A stretch of 19,239 nt of DNA, taken from positions 1 to 19,239 of the forward strand of contig JAODNS010000095.1 in assembly GCA_025465145.1 (NCBI GenBank), read 5' to 3'. Below are positions 7,299-14,291 of the stretch, piece after piece. Source of the DNA: Frankiales bacterium (GTDB lineage: Bacteria; Actinomycetota; Actinomycetes; Mycobacteriales; SCTD01). The notes beneath the pieces are model-generated. The model was not told the DNA's origin. It worked only from the letters and a program-made list of their open reading frames with translations, and did not search any database. The position numbers and the translations under genes are program-made. Positions within the stretch are counted from its first letter, which is position 1; every line of letters starts with the position of its first letter.

Positions 7299-7329
7299 GC
7301 CCGCTGGCGCTCCGACGCGAGCAAGGGGT

Positions 7330-7345
7330 GATGCGCCGACGCATC
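7330..7345. terminator. Hairpin between convergent permease and GNAT genes
   Basis: GATGCG, loop CCGA, CGCATC is a perfect 6-bp stem in the 54-bp gap between two convergent genes. There is no T tract, as is common in high-GC actinobacteria. It could end transcription from both sides. Confidence 0.45.
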
Positions 7346-7352
7346 CGGCTGG

Positions 7353-7862
7353 TCATGGCCGTGCGGCGGGCCGCTGGTAGCGCACCTCCGGCGGCGAGCC
7401 CGGGATCCGGTCGAGCAGCGTGCGCGTGCCGTCGTACGTGAACCCGTGCCGCTCGTAGAAGCGGCGTCCGGCAGCGTTGCCCTCCAGCGTCCACAGCGCC
7501 TGCTGCGGCTGGGGCATCCGCGCGAAGCCCGCGGTCAGCAGCGCCGAACCGATGCCTCCGTACCTCAGCCCGGGCCGGACGTAGAGCGCCGCGAGCTCAG
7601 CGGTGTCCGTCAGGTCGTCGCCGCGGTAGGGGAGCAGGAACGCCACACCGACGACGCCGCGATCCACCCCCGCGACGAGCATCACCTCGCCCGGGACGGG
7701 GTCGGCGAGCCAGCCCTCGCGCTGCGCCACCAGGGCGTCGTCCACCTCGAGGTCGTCCAGCAGCTGCTGGACGAGCAGGCCGACGTACGCGGCCTTCCGC
7801 CCGGACACCCGGATCTCCTCGAACCGCCGGCCGTCGCCCGGCCGCGCGTCGCGCACCTGCAC
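7353..7862 (-). CDS. GNAT-family N-acetyltransferase
   Basis: About 169 residues from the GTG at 7862. VQVRDARPGDGRRFEEIRVSGRKAAYVGLL is a standard GNAT N-terminus. The acetyl-CoA motif is LYVRPGLRYGGIGSALL (RxxGxG), followed by the motif B block TLEGNAAGRRFYERHGFTYDG. The frame stays open further upstream to 8033, but that stretch lies antisense to the next gene and carries no GNAT similarity. A second GTG at 7856 is an alternative start. The chosen start lies only 10 bp from the start of the divergent gene at 7873, so at least one of the two may have a leaderless transcript. The substrate is unknown. Confidence 0.87.
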   Translation of the reverse strand: MQVRDARPGDGRRFEEIRVSGRKAAYVGLLVQQLLDDLEVDDALVAQREGWLADPVPGEVMLVAGVDRGVVGVAFLLPYRGDDLTDTAELAALYVRPGLRYGGIGSALLTAGFARMPQPQQALWTLEGNAAGRRFYERHGFTYDGTRTLLDRIPGSPPEVRYQRPAARP

Positions 7863-7872
7863 GCCTGACAGG

Positions 7873-9093
7873 ATGCCGGACGTGCCCCGCGAGCGCCTGT
7901 CCCTGCCGGTGGCGCGACGGATCGCCCTTGCTGCACAGGGGTTCAGCGACCCGCTGCCGGCGGGCACTCCGGACCGCAGGCACCTGCGCCGGGTGCTGGG
8001 CCGCACGAACCTGCTGCAGATCGACTCGGTCAACGTCTTCCAGCGTGCCCACTACCTGCCCGCGTTCAGCCGGCTCGGCCCGTACCCGATGCAGCTCGTC
8101 GACGACCTGGCGTTCCGGCACCGGGAGCTGTTCGAGTACTGGGGCCACGAGGCATCGCTGCTGCCCGTCGCGCTGCACCCGCTGCTGCGTTGGCGGATGG
8201 AGCGCGCGCGCAACCTCGAAGAGGGCTGGGGCGGCCCGCTGCGGGCGATGCGCGACAAGCCGGACTTCGTCGCCGAGGTGCTGCGGTTGGTGCGCGAGCG
8301 CGGGCCGGTCGGCGCCGGCGACATCCGCGAGGGCGAGCGCAACCGGGGCGCCTGGTGGAGCTGGGACGACACGAAGGTCGCGCTGGAGTACCTGTTCTGG
8401 AGCGGACAGGTCACGACGGCGGGCCGGCGGTCCTTCGAGCGGCTGTACGACGTGACGGAGCGGGTCCTGCCGGCGCACGTGCTGAACGCGCCGACGCCGA
8501 GCCGCGAGGACGCGCAGCGCGAACTGGTGCGGCTGGCCGCGCGCGCGCACGGCGTGGCCACCGAGCGGGACCTGCGGGACTACTTCCGGTTCGGGGTCGA
8601 GGACGGGCGAACGGCGGTCGCCTCGCTGGTCGAGGCGGGCGAGCTGCTGCCGGTCGAGGTCGAGGGCTGGGGGAAGCCGGCGTACCTCTGGCCGGACGCG
8701 GCGGTGCCGCGCCGGGTGCGTCGCGCTGCGCTGCTCTCGCCGTTCGACCCGCTGGTGTGGGAGCGGTCGCGCACCGAGCGGCTGTTCGGGTTCTCGTACC
8801 GCATCGAGATCTACGTGCCGGCGCCCAAGCGCGTGTACGGCTACTACGTGCTGCCGTTCCTGCTGGACGAGCGCATCGCGGCCCGGGTGGACCTGAAGGC
8901 CGACCGCAAGGCGGGCGTGCTGCGAGTGCTGGCGTCGTGGCTGGAGCCCGGCGGCGACGCGGGCGAGGTCGCGGCCGCGCTGGCCGCCGAGCTGCGGCGG
9001 GCGGCGGACTGGCAGGGGCTCGGCGACGTGGTCGTGGAGCCGCGCGGGACGCTGGCGGCGGCGCTGCGGCAGGTGGCAGTCTCCGGAGCATGA
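7873..9093 (+). CDS. YcaQ/AlkX-like winged-helix DNA glycosylase family protein
   Basis: A 406-residue member of the HTH_42 (formerly DUF1006) family, close to the usual length of about 400. The N-terminus LPVARRIALAAQGF and the segment VLGRTNLLQIDSVNVFQRAHYLPAFSRLGPY carry the Q49-x-D51 motif. In this family Q-x-Q (AlkZ) or Q-x-D (YcaQ/AlkX) marks the catalytic site for removal of alkylated bases and unhooking of interstrand crosslinks; that is established for characterised relatives and inferred here. Three winged-helix modules are expected, and the FEYWGHEASLLP and LLSPFDPLVWERSRTERLFGF blocks are family hallmarks. The stop overlaps the next gene by ATGA. The ATG is preferred over a GTG at 7882. 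Confidence 0.88.
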   Translation: MPDVPRERLSLPVARRIALAAQGFSDPLPAGTPDRRHLRRVLGRTNLLQIDSVNVFQRAHYLPAFSRLGPYPMQLVDDLAFRHRELFEYWGHEASLLPVALHPLLRWRMERARNLEEGWGGPLRAMRDKPDFVAEVLRLVRERGPVGAGDIREGERNRGAWWSWDDTKVALEYLFWSGQVTTAGRRSFERLYDVTERVLPAHVLNAPTPSREDAQRELVRLAARAHGVATERDLRDYFRFGVEDGRTAVASLVEAGELLPVEVEGWGKPAYLWPDAAVPRRVRRAALLSPFDPLVWERSRTERLFGFSYRIEIYVPAPKRVYGYYVLPFLLDERIAARVDLKADRKAGVLRVLASWLEPGGDAGEVAAALAAELRRAADWQGLGDVVVEPRGTLAAALRQVAVSGA

Positions 9094-10718
9094 CGTCCTG
9101 GGACTACGTGATCGTCGGCGCCGGCTCTGCCGGCTGCGTGCTCGCCGCGCGCCTGAGCGAGGACCCGTCCGTACGGGTCCTGCTGCTCGAGGCCGGCGAT
9201 CGCGACACCGCCAAGGAGGTGGCCGTACCGGCGGCCTTCTCGAAGCTGTTCCAGACGCGGCACGACTGGAACTACCGGACCGAGCCCGACCCGGCGACGG
9301 ACAGTCGGCCGATGTACTGGCCGCGCGGCAAGATGCTCGGCGGCTCATCGAGCATCAACGCGATGATCTACATCCGCGGCGCGCGCAGCGACTTCGACGG
9401 CTGGCGCGACGGCGGCTGCGAGGGCTGGGGCTACGACGACGTCCTGCCGTACTTCACCCGGTCCGAGGACAACACCCGCGGGGCGGACGCCTTCCACGGC
9501 GTCGGCGGTCCGCTGACGGTGGCCGACCAGCGTTCGCCGAGCGCCCTGACGCTGGACTACCTCGCTGCCGCCGAGCAGGCGGGGCTGCCGCGCAACGGTG
9601 ACTTCAACGGCGCCGAGCAGGAGGGCGTCGGCCTGTACCAGGTGACGCAGAAGGGCGGCCGGCGGGCGAGCACGGCGGCCGCATTCCTGCGCCCGGCGCT
9701 GAAGCGCCCGAACCTCGAGGTCCGCACGCTGGCGCACGCGACGCGCGTCCTCGTGCGCGGCGGCCGCGCCGTCGGGGTGGAGGCGGTCATAGGCGGACGG
9801 GCCGAAGAGCTCCTCGCCGACCGCGAGGTGCTGCTGGCCGGCGGCGCCATCAACACGCCGCAGCTGCTGCTGCTGTCCGGCATCGGCCCGGCCGACGAGC
9901 TGCGGGCGCTCGGCGTCGACGTCGCGGTGGATGCGCCGAAGGTGGGGCGCAACCTGCAGGACCACCTGTCCGTCGGCACGGCGTTCAACGCCAACGGATC
10001 GGTGAGCTACTTCGAGGCGGACAAGCGGATCGGCAACGTCGCCAGCTGGCTGCTGCGCCGCCGCGGCCCGTTCAGCAGCCCGATCGCCGAGGCCGGCGGC
10101 TTCGTCCGTACCGAGGAGGGGCTGGCGGCGCCCGACCTGCAGCTGCTGTTCGGTCCGGCGATGTTCGTCGAGCACGGCCAGATCGACCCACCCGGGCACG
10201 GCTTCTCGCTGGGCACGTACCTGCTCCAGCCGCGCAGCACCGGCCGGATCACCCTGCGCAGCCTGGACCCGCTTGCCCCGGCGCGGATCGAGCCCGGGTA
10301 CCTGTCCGACCCGTACGACCTCGCGGTGCTGGTGCGCGGCCTGCGGCTGTCGCTGCAGATCGCCGAGCAGTCGCCGCTGGCGCGGCACGCCGCGGGGCGG
10401 TACCTGCCGGAGGCGGCGCAGGTCATGGACGACGACCGGCTCGCGGAGGCGTACGTGCGGGCGCGCAGCGAGACGATGTACCACCCGACCAGCACGGCGG
10501 CCATGGGTCCGGCGGACGACGACGTCTGCGACCCGGCGCTGCGGGTGCGCGGCGTCGACGGGCTGCGGGTGGTCGACTGCTCGGCCTTCCCGGCGGTGAC
10601 CCGCGGCAACACGAACGCGCCGGTCATCATGCTGGCCGAGAAGGCGGCCGACCTGCTGCGCGGGACGGTGCCGCCGCAGCGCTCCGCGGTCCGCAGCGCG
10701 GAGGTCGCGCGCCCGTGA
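9090..10718 (+). CDS. GMC-family FAD-dependent oxidoreductase (choline dehydrogenase-like)
   Basis: A 542-residue flavoenzyme oxidising an alcohol substrate. The FAD dinucleotide fold is at the N-terminus (VIVGAGSAG, with the GxGxxG at 10-15, and the acidic strand end LLLEAG at 31-36). GMC signature 1 is at about 80-95 (RGKMLGGSSSINAMIY) and signature 2 at about 251-266 (GGAINTPQLLLLSGIG). The catalytic pair appears as H465 in YHPTSTAAMG and N507 in TRGNTNAP. It resembles choline, alkanol or PEG dehydrogenase-like enzymes; the substrate cannot be fixed from sequence. The ATG overlaps the YcaQ-like stop, and its own stop overlaps the DUF2855 start (GTGA). Confidence 0.93.
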   Translation: MTSWDYVIVGAGSAGCVLAARLSEDPSVRVLLLEAGDRDTAKEVAVPAAFSKLFQTRHDWNYRTEPDPATDSRPMYWPRGKMLGGSSSINAMIYIRGARSDFDGWRDGGCEGWGYDDVLPYFTRSEDNTRGADAFHGVGGPLTVADQRSPSALTLDYLAAAEQAGLPRNGDFNGAEQEGVGLYQVTQKGGRRASTAAAFLRPALKRPNLEVRTLAHATRVLVRGGRAVGVEAVIGGRAEELLADREVLLAGGAINTPQLLLLSGIGPADELRALGVDVAVDAPKVGRNLQDHLSVGTAFNANGSVSYFEADKRIGNVASWLLRRRGPFSSPIAEAGGFVRTEEGLAAPDLQLLFGPAMFVEHGQIDPPGHGFSLGTYLLQPRSTGRITLRSLDPLAPARIEPGYLSDPYDLAVLVRGLRLSLQIAEQSPLARHAAGRYLPEAAQVMDDDRLAEAYVRARSETMYHPTSTAAMGPADDDVCDPALRVRGVDGLRVVDCSAFPAVTRGNTNAPVIMLAEKAADLLRGTVPPQRSAVRSAEVARP

Positions 10719-11770
10719 TCGGCTGGTCGCTGCAGGTCCGGCGCGACGACCTGACGGCGACGCGGGTGGTCGAGGTCGAGGAGCCGCAGGCGGGTCCGGG
10801 GGAGGCGGTGCTGCGGGTCGACCGGGTCGGCCTCACCGCGAACAACATCACCTACGCGGTCATGGGCGACACCATGGGCTACTGGCGGTTCTTCCCGGCC
10901 GAGGACGGGTGGGGGCACGTGCCGCTGTGGGGCTTCGCGGACATCACCTCTTCGGAGGTCGACGGCGTCGAGGTCGGCCAGCGGTACTTCGGCTACTACC
11001 CGACGGCCAGCTCGCTCGTCGTGCGGCCGGCTCCTGGCCCGACCGGCTTCCGCGACGTCAGCGAGCACCGCGCGGACCTGCCGTCGCCGTACAACGGCTA
11101 CCAGCGAGTCGACCTCGACCCGGCGTACGAGCAGGAGCGCGAGGACCTGCAGGCGCTGTTCCGCCCGCTGTTCTTCACCTCGTTCATGCTCGCGGACTTC
11201 CTTCAGGACAAGGAGTTCTTCGGCGCGCAGCGGGTGCTGCTGTCGTCCGCCTCGAGCAAGACGGCCTACGGGACAGCGTTCCTCGTGGAGGGGGTCTCCC
11301 GGGTGGGGCTGACGTCGGCCGCGAACCTCGCGTTCACGCAGCAGCTCGGCTGCTACGACGAGGTGGTGGCGTACGACGACCTCGACGCTCTCGCGACCGA
11401 CGTACCGACTCTGTACGTCGACCTGTCCGGCAGCGGTCCGCTGCGGCGGGACCTGCACAGCCGGCTCGACCTCGTCCACGACGCGATGGTCGGCGTGACG
11501 CACGTGGACGAGCTCGGCGGAGCGGGCGAGCTGCGCGGGCCGCGGCCGGAGCTGTTCTTCGCGCCGGACCAGATGGTCAAGCGGCGCGAGGACTGGGGCG
11601 CGAGCGGGATCGAGGAGCGGTACGGCGAGGCGTGGCGGCGGTTCGTGCCGCACGTCGAGCAGTGGGTGGACGTCGTCGTCGGGCAGGGGCCGCAGGCGCT
11701 GGAGCAGGTGTGGCTCGAGGTGTACGGGAACCGCAGCGTGCCGCGGGCCGGCCACGTGCTGCAGCTCTAG
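10715..11770 (+). CDS. DUF2855-family protein
   Basis: A 351-residue protein. The N-terminus (WSLQVRRDDLTATRVVEVEEPQ...GEAVLRVDRVGLTANNITYAVMGDTMGYWRFFP) is characteristic of DUF2855. It has the general look of a medium-chain dehydrogenase/reductase-like fold without recognisable zinc ligands. No function is established for the family. The GTG start overlaps the GMC stop (GTGA), so it is translated with the oxidoreductase and might share its substrate; that is inference. Its TAG shares four bases (CTAG, 11767-11770) with the stop of the convergent phosphotransferase gene. Confidence 0.85.
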   Translation: MIGWSLQVRRDDLTATRVVEVEEPQAGPGEAVLRVDRVGLTANNITYAVMGDTMGYWRFFPAEDGWGHVPLWGFADITSSEVDGVEVGQRYFGYYPTASSLVVRPAPGPTGFRDVSEHRADLPSPYNGYQRVDLDPAYEQEREDLQALFRPLFFTSFMLADFLQDKEFFGAQRVLLSSASSKTAYGTAFLVEGVSRVGLTSAANLAFTQQLGCYDEVVAYDDLDALATDVPTLYVDLSGSGPLRRDLHSRLDLVHDAMVGVTHVDELGGAGELRGPRPELFFAPDQMVKRREDWGASGIEERYGEAWRRFVPHVEQWVDVVVGQGPQALEQVWLEVYGNRSVPRAGHVLQL

Positions 11771-12661
11771 AAGACGTCCGGCTCGATCAGCTCCTCCAGC
11801 CAGCCGGGCACCGCCTCGGCGTCCTCGCTGTCCGGCGCCTCGGCCAGCGCCCGCTGCCACGACAGCGACCGGCAGACCTTGGTGACGCGGGTGGCGAGCA
11901 GGGCCAGCAGCTCGAGCTCCTCGCGACTGTCAACGTCGGTCCACGCCTCGAGGTACGCGTCGCGCAGCCGGCGGAGCACCGGGTCCTCCGCGGGCAGCTC
12001 CCAACGACGGGCGGCGCTGCGCAGCACGACGAGCAGGGACCCGAACGGCGTCGAGAGGCAGGCGTCGCCCCAGTCGAAGAACAGGTCGTCGTCGCGGCCG
12101 GCGAACACGTTGCCGTCGTGCAGGTCGTCGTGCTGCACGGTCGCCTGCACCGCGCACGTGTCCAGCTCGGCGCACCAGGCCGCGTACCGCGGCTGCAGCG
12201 CGCGCAGGTGCGGCAGCTGCTCCGGCGAGACGCCGGCGGTGTCGAGCAGCAGCGGCAGGCGCTGCGGACGCAGGTGCTCTGCGCCGGGCAGCAGCCGCCC
12301 TTCGACGGAGCGCTGCAGCTGCGCGTACCGCGGCAGCACGCGCTCCCAGTGCGCCGGGCTCGGGGTCGGCGTCGAGCTGCGTGCGCAGCGTCCGGCCGCC
12401 CTCGGGCAGCAGCAGCCAGCCGCGCTCCGGGTCGACCGCGATCGGCCGGAGCAGGTGCGGCGCCCTGTGATCGACGAGTGCAGCGAGCAGTCGTGCCTCT
12501 GTGGACGAGCTGCCGGCCTTGAGCCAGACGAAGCCGTCCGCGGTGGGGATGCGCAGCGCCGTCGACCACGGCCGGACGTGCGGCGTGGTGACTTCGGCGG
12601 TCGGCTCGGCGCCGTGCGAAGCGGCCCAGGACAGGGCGGCCTCACGGTCGAACCAGGTCAT
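11767..12661 (-). pseudogene. APH-like phosphotransferase with an apparent frameshift
   Basis: One protein is split over two minus-strand frames. From the ATG at 12661 the frame reads MTWFDREAALSWAASHGAEP, continues through an ATP-lobe-like DGFVWLKAG and LLLPEGGRTLRTQLDADPEP, and then becomes nonsense at about 12355. In the adjacent frame the sequence resumes as AHWERVLPRYAQLQ and runs to 11767. It includes the APH/choline-kinase catalytic loop QHDDLHDGNVF (HxDxxxxN) and the metal-binding DWGD. Removing one base from the GGCG run (plus-strand CGCC at about 12352-12355) restores E-P-A-H-W. The whole would be about 297 residues, normal for the family. It is either a real 1-bp insertion or a sequencing error. 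The phosphate acceptor is unknown. Confidence 0.8.
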
Positions 12662-12716
12662 GGCGGCTGTCTACTACGGCTGCCAGCACCCCCGGGTCGG
12701 GCACCTCGCCAGACCT

Positions 12717-13520
12717 TCAGGCGGGGACATCGAGCACCGCGGGCGCGACGCGCAGGTCGCCGCTGCCAGTGCGCAGGTGCACGCGCAGGTCGGCGCCGCC
12801 GGCGGGGGCGCCGGACTCCATCGGCAGGTCGCACCGGACGTCGCCCGATCCGCTGCTGAGGTCCATCTGCACGGTGGTGCCGGAGGCGACCGCGATCGAC
12901 GCGCTGCCGGCGCCCGTGTCGAAGACGACCTCGCCGGAGCGGGCGTCGCGGACGGTGAGCGTGACCATGCCGCCCTTCACGAGGACGTCGCCCTCGGTCG
13001 TGCCGAGGTCGGCCGAGCCGTGTCCGGTCTTGAAGGCGACGTCGCCGACGTGGTCCGCCCGCAACGAGCCCTGACCGGTGGTGGCGTGGACCGCGCCCGC
13101 CGAGCGGACCACGAGGTCGCCCTGGCCCGTCTTGACCACGAGCGTGTCCGTGACCGTGTCGAGGTCGACGTCGCCCTGCCCGAGCTTCGCCTCGAGCCTC
13201 GACAGGCCGTCCCGCACCCGGATCGAGGCCTGGCCGGCCTTCACCGCCAGCTGCGACTCCGCCGGCAGGCCGAGCGAGACGACCACCTCGCCGCGCCGGA
13301 AGACGCGGCCCTGCTCCGGCACGGTGACCGTCAGCCGGTCTCCGTCGAGGCTGACCTCGGCGCTGGCGGCGAGGCGGACGGACGGCTCGTGGTCCTGGTC
13401 CCGTGCGCGGACCTCGACCGTCGCGGTGCCCGCTGAGGCGGCCGCGGCGTGCACGGCTCCGCTGCCGACCTTGACGGTCACGTCCAGCGGACCGCTGACG
13501 TCGTACGACTTCTGGACCAT
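12717..13520 (-). CDS. DUF4097-family beta-strand repeat protein
   Basis: A 267-residue protein made almost entirely of short beta repeats with G-x-G turns (KVGSGAV, KLGQGDVDL, KTGQGDLVV, TTGQGSL, KTGHGSADL, DTGAGSASI, SSGSGDVRC, RTGSGDLRV). This is the right-handed beta-helix pattern of the DUF4097 family. No signal peptide or membrane segment is visible, so it is probably cytoplasmic. The function is not established. The ATG at 13520 is chosen because it overlaps the stop of the ribbon-helix-helix gene (TGATG) and because the repeats start soon after. An in-frame ATG at 13565 would overlap that gene by 46 bp. The coupling suggests the two products act together. Confidence 0.87.
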   Translation of the reverse strand: MVQKSYDVSGPLDVTVKVGSGAVHAAAASAGTATVEVRARDQDHEPSVRLAASAEVSLDGDRLTVTVPEQGRVFRRGEVVVSLGLPAESQLAVKAGQASIRVRDGLSRLEAKLGQGDVDLDTVTDTLVVKTGQGDLVVRSAGAVHATTGQGSLRADHVGDVAFKTGHGSADLGTTEGDVLVKGGMVTLTVRDARSGEVVFDTGAGSASIAVASGTTVQMDLSSGSGDVRCDLPMESGAPAGGADLRVHLRTGSGDLRVAPAVLDVPA

Positions 13521-14014
13521 CAGGCTCTCCCGAATCCGGTGATGCGCCGCGGCCCGGGCGGCCATGAGGTGGTGGGCGGTGCAGAGGGCTCCGACAGCGC
13601 GCGGTTGACGGCGCGGACGAGCCAGGTGTTGACCGAGACGCCCTCGCCCGCGGCGGCCTGCTCGGCGCGCGCCTTGAGGCCCTCGGGCAGGCGGAGCGTG
13701 AGCCGCGACGTGCCCTCGTCGTCCGCGGGCGGTGGTGGTGGCGGTGGCGGAGGCGGCGGTGGGACGTGCGGCACGTGGTCGCGGACGACGAGCTCCGGCT
13801 CGCGGCCGCGCAGCCGCACCTCGACGGTCGGCCCGTCGAGGGCGGCGGTCACCTCGTCGGCGGCCGCGCCGAGCAGGTCCAGCAGGACCAGCCGCAGCGC
13901 GGGGTCGAGGGCGTCGGCCACGAGCTCGGCCGCCCGGGCGACGTTCCCACCGCCGACCGCTGCCGCCGCCGTGACATCAATGCGCACCGACTCGACGTAC
14001 GAGGAGAGGTCCAT
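13520..14014 (-). CDS. HicB-like ribbon-helix-helix regulator with polyproline linker
   Basis: A 164-residue protein. The N-terminal helical domain (1-78, MDLSSYVESVRIDV...ALRLVLLDLLGAAADEVTAAL, ending VEVRLRGREPELVV) is joined by an uninterrupted run of 12 prolines (about 85-96). It leads to a ribbon-helix-helix at about 103-140 (SRLTLRLPEGLKARAEQAAA...VSVNTWLVRAVNRAL), which resembles the DNA-binding half of HicB/Arc-type antitoxins. Actinobacterial proteins of this design are often annotated as HicB-family antitoxins, but no HicA toxin is seen here; the partner is the coupled DUF4097 gene. It probably binds DNA as a dimer, and the TGACGTCA cluster upstream is the natural candidate site. 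Confidence 0.82.
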   Translation of the reverse strand: MDLSSYVESVRIDVTAAAAVGGGNVARAAELVADALDPALRLVLLDLLGAAADEVTAALDGPTVEVRLRGREPELVVRDHVPHVPPPPPPPPPPPPADDEGTSRLTLRLPEGLKARAEQAAAGEGVSVNTWLVRAVNRALSEPSAPPTTSWPPGPRRITGFGRA

Positions 14015-14130
14015 CAGCCGAGCAGGTACAGGCGGCGGAGGGCGTGGTCGGCGAGGGGAGAGCCTGGTGGACGGCGGCGGCAGCCTGCGTCGCCCGTGGC
14101 CGGCTTCTTCGTGTGCTTCGGCGTCTTCAT
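14014..14130 (-). CDS. Possible 38-residue leader ORF
   Basis: ATG at 14130 opens a 38-codon basic peptide (MKTPKHTKKPATGDAGCRRR..., ending LRRLYLLG). Its TGA overlaps the ATG of the ribbon-helix-helix gene (TGATG), the same coupling used at the next junction downstream. Nearly all third positions are G or C. No homologue is recognised. It may be a real small gene, a translational leader for the operon, or chance; the coupling is the main argument for it. Confidence 0.4.
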   Translation of the reverse strand: MKTPKHTKKPATGDAGCRRRPPGSPLADHALRRLYLLG

Positions 14131-14192
14131 GACGTCAATCTGACGTCAAAGAGGCAGCACGTCAAGCACCTCCACCCAATCGGGTGACGTCA
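14130..14192. promoter_or_regulatory. Cluster of TGACGTCA palindromes (candidate operator)
   Basis: Perfect TGACGTCA occurs at 14130-14137, 14141-14148 and 14185-14192. A partial copy (ACGTCA core) sits at 14159-14164. The perfect sites start 11 and 44 bp apart, so they face the same side of the helix. ACGTCAA also recurs as a direct repeat at 14132, 14143 and 14159. They lie upstream of and over the start of the minus-strand leader/HicB-like/DUF4097 operon. Ribbon-helix-helix dimers bind short palindromes in tandem, so autoregulation is inferred. Confidence 0.6.
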
Positions 14193-14291
14193 TGCGCGCG
14201 TCGGGGCCGCCGCTGGGCCGGCCGCGGCTACCCTTCGACCAGGCCCGGCTTCCCCCGCCGCAGAGGGCCCATCCCGTACGGAGAACCGCTC
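14193..14291 (+). promoter_or_regulatory. thyX upstream region
   Basis: No gene is seen. A TACCCT (14229-14234) could be a -10 element but has no clear -35. GGAGA (14280-14284) is a good ribosome binding site 7 nt before the thyX GTG at 14292. Together with 14131-14192 this is the only gap between the divergent operon and thyX. Confidence 0.35.

Noticed and set aside
7863..8033. Longer N-terminus for the second GNAT protein
   Set aside because: Overlaps the divergent YcaQ-like gene head-on and lacks GNAT similarity.
7597..9348. 583-codon minus-strand open frame
   Set aside because: It lies opposite the YcaQ-like and GMC genes, both with diagnostic motifs; low-complexity Arg/Pro composition.
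10007..11860. 617-codon minus-strand open frame
   Set aside because: Antisense to the GMC and DUF2855 genes; no recognisable domain.
12662..12716. Regulatory site or small gene between the DUF4097 and phosphotransferase genes
   Set aside because: The 55-bp gap has no convincing stem-loop, promoter or ORF.
13520..14130. A classical HicAB toxin-antitoxin module
   Set aside because: The ribbon-helix-helix part fits HicB-type antitoxins, but no HicA-like small toxin is encoded next to it; the coupled partner is DUF4097.
14184..14291. Upstream ATG start for thyX
   Set aside because: It would add 36 Arg/Pro-rich residues absent from ThyX and overlaps the TGACGTCA site; GTG 14292 has a good ribosome binding site.
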